DNA of 64,000 nucleotides from Halomonas denitrificans (lineage in GTDB: Bacteria; Pseudomonadota; Gammaproteobacteria; Xanthomonadales; Wenzhouxiangellaceae). Position 1 is the stretch's first letter, and the number at the start of each line of letters is the position of its first letter. The notes below the pieces were generated by a model, which made no database searches, was not told where the DNA came from, and saw nothing but the letters and a program-made list of their open reading frames with translations. Below, piece by piece: positions 44,960 to 53,905 of the stretch. Both the position numbers and the translations under genes were made by a program. The stretch spans positions 310,001-374,000 of the forward strand of contig JAHVKF010000001.1 in the NCBI GenBank assembly GCA_019800895.1. Direction: 5' to 3'.

Positions 44960-45018
44960 TGCGGCCCTCGCTCCCACAGGAAGCCCCGCCCTTCGCCCGC
45001 AAGCGGCCTCCCACAGGA
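44960..45018. repeat. REP-like element, degenerate
   Basis: Two GCTCCCACAGG/CCTCCCACAGG-type ends and ttcgcccgcaagcgg between them resemble the REP arms at 53584-53608 (ttcgctcgcaagctcactcc). It lies between the GGFW relic and the pheA stop. Confidence 0.5.
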
Positions 45019-45097
45019 ACACCACGCCGTTCGAACTGATCGCCTGTTGGAGGGCGCTTGCGCGCGAATCGGTTCAGCTTCGCGTTCGGCTTCGAAC

Positions 45098-46246
45098 TCA
45101 GGCCGGGCCGCTGTCTTCTTCGCGCGCGGCGTCGGGTTCGCGGCCGAGCACGGCGCGCGGATAGGAACCGAGAATCTTCACCATGCGCGCTTCGCCCTCG
45201 AGCTCACCGAGGACGCCGGAGAGCCGCTCGTCGGTGACGTGGCCGTCGACGTCGATGAAGAACACGTAGTCCCAGCGACCCTGGCGCGACGGGCGCGATT
45301 CGATGCGGTTCATGTTGACCCCGTGACGGGCCAGCGGTTCGAGCAGGTCGAGCAGCGCGCCGGGACCGTCGCGGCCGGCGACCATCAGCGTGGTCTTGTC
45401 GTCGCCCGACGGCTCGAGCAGGTCGCGGCCGAGCACGAGAAAGCGCGTGGTGTTGTCGACGTGGTCCTCGATGTTGCCGAACAGCACCGGCAGGCCGTAG
45501 ACCTCGGCAGCATGACGCCCGGCAATCGCCGCGGCTTCCGGCCGCGTTCGAACGCGCCGGGCCGCCTCGGCGTTGCTGGACACGGCGACCAGCTCCGTCT
45601 TCGGCAGGTGCGCCCGCAGCCAGTGCTTGCACTGGGCCAGCGACTGGGCGTGGGCGTAGACGATTTCGATGTCGCCGAGCGACTTCGCCTGGGTCAGGAG
45701 GTGCTGGTGGATGCGCAGCTCGACCTCGGCACAGATCTTGACCTCAACGTTCAGGAACATGTCCAGCGTGTGGCTGACCATGCCCTGGGTCGAGTTCTCG
45801 ACCGGCACGACGCCGAAGTCGGCCTCCCCGCTCTGCACCTGGAGGAACACGTCCTCGATGCTCTCGGCGGCGATCGCCTGGACCGAGTGGCCGAACTGGC
45901 GGTAGACCGCCTGCTGGGTGAACGTGCCTTCGGGGCCGAGGTAGGCGATCTTCATCGGCTCCTGCTGGGCCAGGCAGGCCGACATGATCTCGCGGAAGAG
46001 GCGCAGCATCACCGAGTCGGACAGCGGGCCGTCGTTGCGGTCAATGACGTTGCGCAACACCTGCGCCTCGCGATCCGGCCGGTAGTATTCCGCGCCGCGA
46101 CCCAGGTCACCCTTGCTGGCACGGACCTCCAGCGCGAGCTTCGCGCGCTCGGAAATCGCGGCCTGGATCTTCGCGTCGAGCGCGTCGATACGCTCGCGGA
46201 TCTCCGCGAGGCGGGCGGGATCGGGCTTGTCGGACGCTTCAGCCAT
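45098..46246 (-). CDS. pheA: Bifunctional chorismate mutase / prephenate dehydratase (P-protein)
   Basis: A 382-residue protein from ATG 46246 (MAEASDKPDPARLAEIRERID), overlapping the serC stop by eight bases. It makes phenylpyruvate from chorismate through prephenate. Residues 1-95 are an AroQ mutase (IRERIDALDAKIQAAISERAKLALEVRASKG...PLSDSVMLRLFREIMSA). Residues 98-275 are the dehydratase (KIAYLGPEGTFTQQAV, VVPVENSTQGMVSHTLD, the N-T-T-R-F motif in DHVDNTTRFLVLG). The last 90 are an ACT domain with GALLDLLEPLARHGVNMNRIESRPSR, which mediates phenylalanine feedback inhibition. The serC-pheA order is normal in this bacterial group. Confidence 0.95.
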   Translation of the reverse strand: MAEASDKPDPARLAEIRERIDALDAKIQAAISERAKLALEVRASKGDLGRGAEYYRPDREAQVLRNVIDRNDGPLSDSVMLRLFREIMSACLAQQEPMKIAYLGPEGTFTQQAVYRQFGHSVQAIAAESIEDVFLQVQSGEADFGVVPVENSTQGMVSHTLDMFLNVEVKICAEVELRIHQHLLTQAKSLGDIEIVYAHAQSLAQCKHWLRAHLPKTELVAVSSNAEAARRVRTRPEAAAIAGRHAAEVYGLPVLFGNIEDHVDNTTRFLVLGRDLLEPSGDDKTTLMVAGRDGPGALLDLLEPLARHGVNMNRIESRPSRQGRWDYVFFIDVDGHVTDERLSGVLGELEGEARMVKILGSYPRAVLGREPDAAREEDSGPA

Positions 46247-47306
46247 GGCGACGCTCGAACTCGTGCATGAACTCGACCAGCGCGGTGACCGCGTCCGGCT
46301 CCACGGCATTGTAGAGGCTGGCCCGCAGGCCGCCAACCGCGCGGTGGCCCTTCAAGCCCGGCATCCCTTCGGCCTCGGCCTGCTCGACGAAGCGCATCGT
46401 CAGCGACTCGTCGGCCAGCACGAAGGGAACGTTCATCATCGAGCGTGCGTCCGGGTGAACCGAGTTGGCGTAGAACTCCGAGGCGTCGATCGCGGCGTAG
46501 AGGCGGTCGGCCTTGTCGCGGTTGCGTACGCCGATCGCGCCCAGCCCGCCGAGCGATTCGATCCAGTCGATCACCTCCAGCGCCACGTACCAGGCGAAGG
46601 TGCACGGGGTGTTCTTCATCGAGTCGGAATCGACCCAGGTGCGGTAGTCGAGGTAGCTCGGCAGGTCCTCGGGGATTCGCTCGAGCAGGTCGCGACGGAC
46701 CAGCACCACCGTGAGCCCGGCCACGCCCAGGTTCTTCTGCGCGCCCGCGTACATCATGCCGAGGTCGGCGTAGGGGTACGGTCGCGACAGGAACTCGCTG
46801 GAAAGATCGGCCGCCAGCGGCACCGCCGCCGCGGGCGGCTCGGCGTACTGAACCCCGTGGATGGTCTCGTTGCCGGTGTAGTGCAGGTAGGCGGCGTCGG
46901 CCGGCAGGTGGCCGAGCTCGGGCAGGTCCCGATAGCCCTGGTCGGAGCCGCTGGCCACGAGGCGCGTCTCGACGATCCGCGCACTCTCGGCAAAGGCCTT
47001 CTCGCCCCAGTGACCGGTGATCGTGAACGCCGCGGTGCGATCGCGGGCGAAGTTCATCGGCAGCATCGCGAACTGCAGGTGCGCCCCGCCCTGCAGCAGC
47101 AGCACCGCGTGCTCGTCGCCGACGCCCATCAGGCGGCGCAGGCCGGCCTCGAGGCGCTCGGCCAGCGCCATGAACGGCTTGCCGCGATGCGAAATCTCGA
47201 CCACCGACGGCGTGAAGTCCCCGTCCAGCGCGAAGGTCTCGGCCAGCTTCTCGCGCACCGGCCGCGGCAACGCGGACGGCCCGGCACTGAAATTGTGAAT
47301 CGTCAT
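46239..47306 (-). CDS. serC: Phosphoserine aminotransferase
   Basis: A 355-residue PLP enzyme of serine (and pyridoxine) synthesis: it converts 3-phosphohydroxypyruvate and glutamate to phosphoserine. The N-terminus MTIHNFSAGPSALPRPVREK and EISHRGKPFMALAERLEAGL are typical. The lysine that binds PLP is in YAGAQKNLGVAGLTVVLVRRD, and the RSMMNVPFVLADESL and HRAVGGLRASLYNAVEPDAV segments close the active site. It is followed by pheA, overlapping by eight bases. Confidence 0.95.
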   Translation of the reverse strand: MTIHNFSAGPSALPRPVREKLAETFALDGDFTPSVVEISHRGKPFMALAERLEAGLRRLMGVGDEHAVLLLQGGAHLQFAMLPMNFARDRTAAFTITGHWGEKAFAESARIVETRLVASGSDQGYRDLPELGHLPADAAYLHYTGNETIHGVQYAEPPAAAVPLAADLSSEFLSRPYPYADLGMMYAGAQKNLGVAGLTVVLVRRDLLERIPEDLPSYLDYRTWVDSDSMKNTPCTFAWYVALEVIDWIESLGGLGAIGVRNRDKADRLYAAIDASEFYANSVHPDARSMMNVPFVLADESLTMRFVEQAEAEGMPGLKGHRAVGGLRASLYNAVEPDAVTALVEFMHEFERRHG

Positions 47307-47382
47307 CGTTACGGACGTCCTTGCTCAGGCGTCCAGTATGAAGCAGTAATTCGAGGAAAAGCAGGCCGTCGTGCCCCGACCG

Positions 47383-47592
47383 TTTAGAGGATGGACACAA
47401 AGGCGCGAAGGAGCAAAGATCGCGAAGAGGAACAATTACCGGGTTTCAAACCTCGGAAGCAGTCGTCAACCAGCTCCAGGAAAAAGCCTCCCGCTGGTTC
47501 AGCCCGTCCGGATCGACAGGTCTTTCATTCTCTGCACGACTTGTTTCTTGGCGTCCTTCGCCCCTTGGCGCCTTTGCGTCCATCCTCTAAAG
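47383..47592. repeat. MITE-like element 1 with long inverted ends
   Basis: The left end (tttagaggatggacacaaag, then gcgcgaaggagcaaag) is repeated in inverted form at the right end (ending gcgtccatcctctaaag). About 45 bases at each end pair with roughly 80% identity, flanking about 120 bases with no gene. It lies between serC and recR and covers most of the 316-base gap there. A second element of this kind is at 61235-61491. Confidence 0.7.
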
Positions 47593-47622
47593 GAAGACAG
47601 CACGCCAACGAACGAGGCGATG

Positions 47623-48225
47623 TCAGTCGCCGCGGACGGGGAGTCTGGAGGCGAAGGCGTGGGCCAGGGTCGAGGAGTCGGTGTGTTCGAGTTCGCCGCC
47701 GAGCGGCACGCCCTGGGCGAGGCGGCTGAGCTTGATGCCGCGCTTGTTCGCCAGTCCGGCGATGTAGTGTGCGGTGGCTTCCCCTTCGACGGTGGAATTG
47801 GTGGCCACGATGATCTCGTCGATCGGCTCGTCGGAAAGGCGCTGCTCGAGCTGGTCGAGCCCGATGTCCTCGGGGCCGATGCCGTCGAGCGGCGACAGGC
47901 GGCCGAGCAGCACGAAGTACTGGCCGTCGTAGCCGGTGGCCTGTTCGATCGCCAGCACGTCGCCGGGCGCCTCGACCACGCACAGCACGCCGCGGGCCCG
48001 CTTGTCCGACCGGCAGATGCCGCACAGCTCGTCGGAAGTAAAATTGCGGCAGCGCGAGCAGCGTCGGATGTCCTGCATGGCGCGGCCGAGCACGTCGGCC
48101 AGTTCGCGACCGCCCCGCCGGTCGCGCTCGAGCAGGTGCAGCGCCATCCGCTGGGCGGTGCGCGCACCGACGCCCGGCAGACAGCGCAGCGCGGTCAGCA
48201 GCTCATCGAGAAGCGGATCGTTCAC
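47623..48225 (-). CDS. recR: Recombination mediator RecR
   Basis: A 200-residue protein from GTG 48225 (VNDPLLDELLTALRCLPGVG). It helps load RecA at gaps with RecF/RecO. Helix-hairpin-helix LRCLPGVGARTAQRMALHLL comes first. The zinc finger is CSRCRNFTSDELCGIC, and the Toprim domain (LCVVEAPGDVLAIEQ, EIIVATNSTVEGEATAHYIA) ends with the conserved KLSRLAQGVPLGGELEHTDSSTL. It is the third gene of the classic dnaX-ybaB-recR group, 19 bases from ybaB. Confidence 0.95.
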   Translation of the reverse strand: MNDPLLDELLTALRCLPGVGARTAQRMALHLLERDRRGGRELADVLGRAMQDIRRCSRCRNFTSDELCGICRSDKRARGVLCVVEAPGDVLAIEQATGYDGQYFVLLGRLSPLDGIGPEDIGLDQLEQRLSDEPIDEIIVATNSTVEGEATAHYIAGLANKRGIKLSRLAQGVPLGGELEHTDSSTLAHAFASRLPVRGD

Positions 48226-48244
48226 TCGGGTCGACGCGCCGCGA

Positions 48245-48562
48245 TCAGGGGAGGGAGAAGCCGGGCGGCATCGGCAGGCCACCGGTCATCGAGGCCATCT
48301 TTTCCTTGCTGACCTCGGCCACGCGGTTGACCGCATCGTTGATCGCCGCGGCGATCAGGTCTTCGAGCATTTCCAGGTCCTCGCCGGCCGACGGCTCGAT
48401 CTCGACCTTCTGCACGGCGTGGCGGCCGTTCATGGTGACCTTGACCATGCCGCCGCCGGATTCGCCCGTGACCTCCAGCTCGGCCATCTCGGCCTGCGCC
48501 TTCTTCATGTTCTCCTGCATCTTCTGCGCTTGCTGCATCAACTGCGCGATGTTGCCTTTCAT
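48245..48562 (-). CDS. ybaB: YbaB/EbfC nucleoid-associated protein
   Basis: A 105-residue DNA-binding protein. [25 protein letters not shown] and the strands [28 protein letters not shown], then [35 protein letters not shown], are the complete family pattern. It forms tweezer-like dimers on DNA. It lies between dnaX and recR. Confidence 0.95.
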   Translation of the reverse strand: MKGNIAQLMQQAQKMQENMKKAQAEMAELEVTGESGGGMVKVTMNGRHAVQKVEIEPSAGEDLEMLEDLIAAAINDAVNRVAEVSKEKMASMTGGLPMPPGFSLP

Positions 48563-48613
48563 GGGTTTCTCCGGGAATCTGTAGAAAGTTCGTGATCGAC
48601 GAACGCGGTGCGA

Positions 48614-50389
48614 TCAGTGCCGCGTCGGCTCGCCGGGACGCACGCTGCCGGGCACGACTTCGGCATCGAAGGTGTCCTGGAGGTTGCGCACCACGGGGTC
48701 GCTCGCGACCGCCGCTTCGGCCTGGGCCTGGCGCTCGGCCTGGTCGTCCTGGGCCAGCTTCGCCGGGGTGACCAGGTCGTCGTGATCGACCGGCTTGACG
48801 TCGATCCGCTTCGGGCCGCCGGCCTGGCGTTCGATGGCCTCGCCGAGACTGGCCTTGAAGCGTTCCGTGACCAGGACCAGATCGTCGCGCGGCACGTGAA
48901 ATTCAAGTCGGCCCTCGTCGACCCGGACCAGGGCGAGCATGCCGGCGACCGCGCGCACCGAGCCGTTGAGTTCGAGGCTGTCGAGGACCTCGGCCCAGGT
49001 CTCGGGGGCGAGCTTCGGCGCCGGCGTCGCGGCCGGGGCCGGCGATTCGCGGCGCGGCTCGACACGTTCGGGCGGCGGCGGTTCCGGTCGCGGGTCGTCC
49101 GTCGTCTGCCGCCGGTGCGACGGCGGCGGGGCGGGCGGCGGGACGGACGACGACGTGGACGACGCTGCGGGCGGCGACGCTTCGCGGACCGCATCGGCGC
49201 TGGCGCTCGATCCCGACGCCGCGGCCGGTGCGGCGGATCTCGCCCGGGACGCGGGCGAGGCGGACTGGCTGTCGACCTTGTCCGGCCGGGCCGCTCCGCC
49301 CTCGCCGGCCGGCTGGAACGCGAACATCCGCAGGAGGGTCATTTCGCATCCGGTCCGCATCGAGGGCGCGAGACCCAGGTCGCGCCTGCCGGTGACCGCG
49401 ATCTGGTAGTAGAGCTGCACGTCTTCCGGGTCGAGCCGACTCGCCCAGTCGACCAGCTGCTCCCAGTCGCTTCGGCTGTCGTCGCGGTAGTCGGGGACAT
49501 GCTGGATCAGGGAAACGCGGTGCAGCGTTTCGGCCAGGTCGCCGAGCAGCCGGGCGAGGTCGCGGGCCAGGCTGAACACCTCGTCGACCGCCGCCAGCGC
49601 GCGCGCCGCGTCGTTCTCGATCAGGCCTTCGACGATGTCGTGCAGGTGGCGCTTCTCCACCGTGCCGAGCATGTCCTCCACGGCCCCGGTTTCGAGCCTG
49701 CCCGAGCCTGCGGCCAGGGCCTGGTCGAGCAGGCTGAGGCCGTCGCGCATGCTGCCGTCGGCGGCCCGCGCCAGCAGCGCCACCGCCTCGTCCTCGCAGG
49801 AAAGCTCCTCGGCGCCGAGGATGCGCTCGATCTGGCCGCCGATCTCGTCGACGCCGAGCCGACGCAGGTTGAACTGCATGCAGCGCGACAGGATGGTGAC
49901 CGGGATCTTCTGCGGGTCGGTGGTCGCGAGCACGAACTTGACGTGCTCCGGCGGCTCCTCCAGCGTCTTCAGCAGCGCGTTGAAGCTGTGCGTGGACAGC
50001 ATGTGCACCTCGTCGATCAGGTACACCTTGAAGCGGCCGCGGGCCGGTGCGTACTGCACGTTGTCGAGGATCTCGCGCGTGTCGTCGACCTTGGTCCGCG
50101 ACGCCGCGTCGATCTCCATCAGGTCGACGAAGCGGCCCTCGTCGATCGCCACGCAATGCTCGCATTCGCCGCAGGGTTCGGCGGTCACCCCGGTCTGGCA
50201 GTTCAGCGACTTGGCGAGGATCCGCGCGATCGTGGTCTTGCCCACCCCGCGCGTGCCGGTGAACAGGAAGGCGTGGTGCAACCGGCCCTCGTTCAGGCCG
50301 TTCGACAGGGCCCGGACCACGTGCTGCTGGCCGACCAGGTCGGCAAAGGTCCGGGGCCGCCACTTCCTTGCAAGAACCTGATAACTCAA
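48614..50389 (-). CDS. dnaX: DNA polymerase III subunit tau/gamma
   Basis: A 591-residue protein from TTG 50389 (LSYQVLARKWRPRTFADLVGQ); no ATG fits the conserved N-terminus. It is the clamp-loader ATPase of the replicative polymerase. Walker A is TGTRGVGKTTIARILAKSL, the zinc cysteines are in CQTGVTAEPCGECEHC, Walker B is VYLIDEVHMLS and sensor I is KFVLATTDPQKIPVTILSRC. A long Ala/Ser/Pro-rich linker follows (about 380-465), then a tau C-terminal domain (WAEVLDSLELNGSVRAVAGML). The linker makes the ribosomal-frameshift gamma form possible but I see no clear slippery site. Confidence 0.95.
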   Translation of the reverse strand: MSYQVLARKWRPRTFADLVGQQHVVRALSNGLNEGRLHHAFLFTGTRGVGKTTIARILAKSLNCQTGVTAEPCGECEHCVAIDEGRFVDLMEIDAASRTKVDDTREILDNVQYAPARGRFKVYLIDEVHMLSTHSFNALLKTLEEPPEHVKFVLATTDPQKIPVTILSRCMQFNLRRLGVDEIGGQIERILGAEELSCEDEAVALLARAADGSMRDGLSLLDQALAAGSGRLETGAVEDMLGTVEKRHLHDIVEGLIENDAARALAAVDEVFSLARDLARLLGDLAETLHRVSLIQHVPDYRDDSRSDWEQLVDWASRLDPEDVQLYYQIAVTGRRDLGLAPSMRTGCEMTLLRMFAFQPAGEGGAARPDKVDSQSASPASRARSAAPAAASGSSASADAVREASPPAASSTSSSVPPPAPPPSHRRQTTDDPRPEPPPPERVEPRRESPAPAATPAPKLAPETWAEVLDSLELNGSVRAVAGMLALVRVDEGRLEFHVPRDDLVLVTERFKASLGEAIERQAGGPKRIDVKPVDHDDLVTPAKLAQDDQAERQAQAEAAVASDPVVRNLQDTFDAEVVPGSVRPGEPTRH

Positions 50390-50628
50390 GATATTTTTCC
50401 GCAGACGGTGGGGTCGAGGGGGTGTCCGCGGCAGCCCGATCGGCGACCGCAACCCGGTTCACCGAGTCTACACCAACCGTCCCCGCGGGCCGCGGGCCGA
50501 TCGCCGTCGGCCGAAGGGCCGCCCGGCACCTTTCCGTGACCTGCGGCACGTGCAGCGGGTCGTTGGAAAAAGCAGACTGTGGTCCAGCGCACTCGCTCCC
50601 TTGCCCTTTCCCCAGGACCGGCTCGACG

Positions 50629-52227
50629 ATGCCCGACCCCGAAGCTGCCCCACCCCGGCCCCTGCGGCGCGTTCTGAAGCGGACGGCCATCGCCGCTGTC
50701 CTGCTCCTGCTCGGCGTCCTCGGGCTGGTGGCGATCCTGCTCGCCTGGCCGGCGCCGGACCCGCCCGATCGCAGCGTGAGCGGCGACTTCGTGATCCGTG
50801 ACGTGTCGGTCGTCGACGTCGAAACGGGCACGGTGCGGCCCGGACGCGACGTGATGCTTCGGGCCGGCACGATCGAGTCGATCTCGGCGACCGGTACCGG
50901 GCCGGTGCCCCAAGGCGCGGTCGAGATCGACGGGCGCGGCCGCTTCCTCGTCCCCGGCCTGTGGGACATGCACACGCACTCCAACGCCTTCGCGCCGCAG
51001 TTCCAGCATCCGCTGTTCATCGCCCACGGCGTCACGGCCGTGCGCGAGATGTGGGGCTGCATGTCGCGACCCGACCCGTTCTTCGCCTGCGCCGAGGATC
51101 GGCAGCGGTGGAACCGGGCGCTGGCCGAGGGTCGCGGTGTGCACCCGCGCTACGTCGGCCAGTCCAGCTTCCAGATCAACGGCGGCAGCGAAGTGCCCGA
51201 GGGCTACGAAGCCTTCTTCCGCGCCTCGACGCCGGCCGAGGCGCGCGCGATGGCCGCCTGGTACGCCGAGCACGGCGTCGATACGCTGAAGGTCTACTCG
51301 GAACTGAGCCCCGCGGCCTATGCCGCACTGGCCGGCGCTGCGCGCGAGCACGGCATGTCGGTCGCCGGCCACCGGCCGGTCCGCGTCTCGCTGGAACAGG
51401 TGATCGACGCGGGCCAGCGCAGCATCGAGCACGGCCGCCTGTTCGCCTTCGAGTGCTTCGAGGACGCCGAGGCATTCCGGGCCCGGGAGCGACCGATGGC
51501 CGCCTACGACGGCGACCTGCGCCGCCGCCTGGTCGACGAGCAGGACCCGGCGCGCTGCTCGGCGCTGATGCAGCGCATGGCCGCCTCCGACACCGCGTGG
51601 ACGCCCACCCTGCTCACGCTGCGCATGGAAGGCTTCGCCGACGACGCCGACTTCCGCAAGGACGCCGGCCTGCGCTACGTGCCCTGGCTGGTCCGCCGCC
51701 TGATGTGGTTCCCCGACGCCGACCGCATGGCCGCTTCGGCCGTCGGCAACGACGGACGCAACGTGCGGCGCGAGCTCTACCGCCTGGCCCAGCGCCACGT
51801 GGTCCAGGCCAACGACGCCGGCGTGGACATCCTCGTCGGCACCGATGCGATGGACACCTATTCCGTTCCCGGCGCGGGCCTCCACGACGAGCTCGAAGCG
51901 CTGGTCGAGGCCGGCCTGACGAATGCCGAGGTGCTGCGCGCGGCCACGCTGGGCGCGGCCGAGTACAGCGGAGCCGCCGACCGCCTCGGCACCGTTGCAT
52001 CCGGCAGGACCGCCGACCTGCTGCTGCTCGACGCCAACCCGCTGGAGGACATCGGCCATACGCGCGAGATCGCCGGAGTATTCCTCGCCGGACGGTACTT
52101 CGACCGTGACGCGCTCGATGCACTGCTGGCGTTCTCCGAGGCGCGCGCCGGCAGCCCGTCGCAGAACCTGAAGATCTTCTTCGCCGCGATCCGGAGCCCC
52201 CTGCTGCGCGTGCAGATGGCCGACTGA
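50629..52227 (+). CDS. Membrane-anchored amidohydrolase
   Basis: A 532-residue protein from ATG 50629 (MPDPEAAPPRP). A single helix near residues 22-42 (AIAAVLLLLGVLGLVAILLA) anchors or exports it. The amidohydrolase barrel has the HxH metal site (WDMHTHS), VFKVY-like TLKVYSELSPAAY, VAGHRPVR, the later SIEHGRL histidine and the DILVGTDAM aspartate. GTVASGRTADLLLLDANPLEDI closes the fold. It belongs to the imidazolonepropionase/prolidase-like branch; the substrate is unknown. The C-terminal 40 residues are extra. Confidence 0.85.
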   Translation: MPDPEAAPPRPLRRVLKRTAIAAVLLLLGVLGLVAILLAWPAPDPPDRSVSGDFVIRDVSVVDVETGTVRPGRDVMLRAGTIESISATGTGPVPQGAVEIDGRGRFLVPGLWDMHTHSNAFAPQFQHPLFIAHGVTAVREMWGCMSRPDPFFACAEDRQRWNRALAEGRGVHPRYVGQSSFQINGGSEVPEGYEAFFRASTPAEARAMAAWYAEHGVDTLKVYSELSPAAYAALAGAAREHGMSVAGHRPVRVSLEQVIDAGQRSIEHGRLFAFECFEDAEAFRARERPMAAYDGDLRRRLVDEQDPARCSALMQRMAASDTAWTPTLLTLRMEGFADDADFRKDAGLRYVPWLVRRLMWFPDADRMAASAVGNDGRNVRRELYRLAQRHVVQANDAGVDILVGTDAMDTYSVPGAGLHDELEALVEAGLTNAEVLRAATLGAAEYSGAADRLGTVASGRTADLLLLDANPLEDIGHTREIAGVFLAGRYFDRDALDALLAFSEARAGSPSQNLKIFFAAIRSPLLRVQMAD

Positions 52228-52273
52228 CCGGTCCCGGAGGCATCCGGCACGCGCGAGCCGCTAGACTCCGCGC

Positions 52274-53512
52274 ATGAGCGAGCCCGAGTCCGCCCTCTCC
52301 CCCGACCCGAACCGACCCTGGGACGTGATCGTCATCGGCGCCGGCGCGGCCGGGCTGATGTGCGCCATCACCGCCGGCCAGCGCGGGCGGCGGGTCCTGG
52401 TCGCCGACCACGCCAACAAGGTCGGCAAGAAGATCCTGATGTCCGGCGGCGGGCGCTGCAACTTCACCAACCTGCACTGCGGGCCCGAGAACTTCCTGTC
52501 GGCGAATCCGCACTTCGTCAAGTCGGCGCTGGCCCGCTACACCCAGTGGGACTTCATCGCGCTGGTCGACAAGCACGGCATCCCGTGGCACGAGAAGACC
52601 CTGGGCCAGCTGTTCTGCGACCGCTCGTCGAAGGACATCGTGCGCATGCTGCTGGCCGAGTGCGAGGCGGCCGGCGTGACGGTTCGAACGCACTGCCCGA
52701 TGGAACTGATCGAGCGGGGTGACCGGAGCGCAGGCCGACCGTACCGCGTGCGGCTGACGGTCGATGGTACGGAACGCGAAGCGACCTGCGAGTCGCTGGT
52801 GATCGCGACGGGCGGCTACTCGATTCCGCGCATGGGGGCGACCGGCTTCGGCTTCGACTTCGCCCGCTCGCTCGGCCTGAAGGTCCACCCCACCCGCGCG
52901 GCGCTGGTGCCCGTGACCTTCGAGGGCCGCAAGCTCGAGCAGATCGCCGACCTGGCCGGCGTCTCGCTCGACAGCGAAGTCAGCGCAGGAGAAGGTCGCT
53001 TCCGCGAAGCCATGCTGTTTACGCACAAGGGGCTCAGCGGCCCGGCCGTGCTCCAGGCCTCGTCCTACTGGGACGTGGGGCAGCCGATGACCCTTGACCT
53101 GGCGCCCGGCGTCGACCTGGAGGCGGAATTGAAGACCGCGCGGCGCGAGCAGCCGAAGAAAGCGCTGAAGACCTGGCTCGGCGATCGCCTGACCAAGCGC
53201 GTGGCCGAACGCTGGATCGCGCTGGGGATCGACGACAAGCAGATGGCCGACCTGTCCGACGCCGACATCCGGAACATCGCCGACCGTGTCCATCGCTGGA
53301 CCGTCTGGCCCAGCGGCTCGGAAGGCTACGCGACCGCGGAGGTCACGATCGGCGGCGTCGACACCGACGCCCTGTCGTCGAAGACCATGGAGTGCAAGGA
53401 CTACCCGGGCCTGTACTTCATCGGCGAAGTCGTCGACGTCACCGGCCACCTCGGCGGCCACAACTTCCAGTGGGCCTGGGCCTCGGGGCATGCGGCGGGG
53501 GAAGTCGCTTGA
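52274..53512 (+). CDS. Flavoprotein of the HI0933/YhiN family (NAD(P)/FAD-dependent oxidoreductase)
   Basis: A 412-residue FAD-binding protein. The Rossmann dinucleotide motif is VIVIGAGAAGLMCAI. GKKILMSGGGRCNFTN, LFCDRSSKDIVRMLL, VIATGGYSIPRMGATGFGF and the C-terminal YFIGEVVDVTGHLGGHNFQWAWASG are diagnostic of HI0933/YhiN. The reaction is unknown. It follows the amidohydrolase gene by 46 bases, but there is no functional link I can name. It is probably cytoplasmic. Confidence 0.9.
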   Translation: MSEPESALSPDPNRPWDVIVIGAGAAGLMCAITAGQRGRRVLVADHANKVGKKILMSGGGRCNFTNLHCGPENFLSANPHFVKSALARYTQWDFIALVDKHGIPWHEKTLGQLFCDRSSKDIVRMLLAECEAAGVTVRTHCPMELIERGDRSAGRPYRVRLTVDGTEREATCESLVIATGGYSIPRMGATGFGFDFARSLGLKVHPTRAALVPVTFEGRKLEQIADLAGVSLDSEVSAGEGRFREAMLFTHKGLSGPAVLQASSYWDVGQPMTLDLAPGVDLEAELKTARREQPKKALKTWLGDRLTKRVAERWIALGIDDKQMADLSDADIRNIADRVHRWTVWPSGSEGYATAEVTIGGVDTDALSSKTMECKDYPGLYFIGEVVDVTGHLGGHNFQWAWASGHAAGEVA

Positions 53513-53538
53513 TCATCTCGAATCGAACATCGACAGAT

Positions 53539-53608
53539 CTGTGGGAGTGAGCTTGCGAGCGAAGGCCCACGACCGGCTCGTTCTTCGCTCGCAAGCTCAC
53601 TCCCACAG
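53539..53608. repeat. REP pair (BIME-like inverted repeat)
   Basis: Two perfect 25-base inverted copies (53539-53563 and 53584-53608), 20 bases apart. Each carries the core GTGGGAGTGAGCTTGCGAGC. It closely resembles Pseudomonas-type REP elements (gtgggagcgggcttgc...). Such pairs fold into a hairpin and are usually extragenic. Confidence 0.85.
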
Positions 53609-53663
53609 GCACCTGGCAGACCGAATCTGCAGCTGGAGATCGAACCCGGGATCCCGCCCTCCC

Positions 53664-53692
53664 CGTCGTCCCGCACTTGATGCGGGACCCAG
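53664..53692. repeat. Dispersed palindromic repeat, copy 6 (inverted)
   Basis: tcgtcccgc acttgat gcgggacccagt, the reverse complement of the 44816 copy. It lies in the 393-base gap between the flavoprotein and MarR genes, beside the REP pair. Nothing else is visible in that gap apart from the MarR promoter. Confidence 0.8.
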
Positions 53693-53867
53693 TGTCTCTC
53701 CCTGTTCGTAGCCCGGATGGGCGAAGCGCATCCGGGGCGTTTCGTCGATGGAATCAGACACTTGGTCGCCCACCGTGATCGTTCCGGACCGGGCGGCGGC
53801 GTCGCTTCACGAATCGTGCCTGAAGGCCCACCCGCATTCTGTCGAACGTGCCGTTCGGTCGAGTTTG

Positions 53868-53896
53868 TTGCTTTTATTTGCGCGCTCAAGTATCAT
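53868..53896 (+). promoter_or_regulatory. Probable sigma-70 promoter of the MarR gene
   Basis: -35 TTGCTT (53868-53873), 17-base spacer, -10 TATCAT (53891-53896), ten bases before ATG 53906. The region is markedly AT-rich compared with its surroundings. If correct, the transcript would start nearly at the AUG (leaderless or very short leader). Confidence 0.5.
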
Positions 53897-53905
53897 TCAC
53901 GCATC

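Noticed and set aside
47307-47622. A small gene inside the MITE-like element
   Set aside because: The short frames present have no ribosome-binding site and arginine-rich or random composition.
48608-51062. Long open frames over dnaX and the amidohydrolase in other frames
   Set aside because: dnaX and the amidohydrolase carry intact motifs; the overlapping frames do not resemble any protein.
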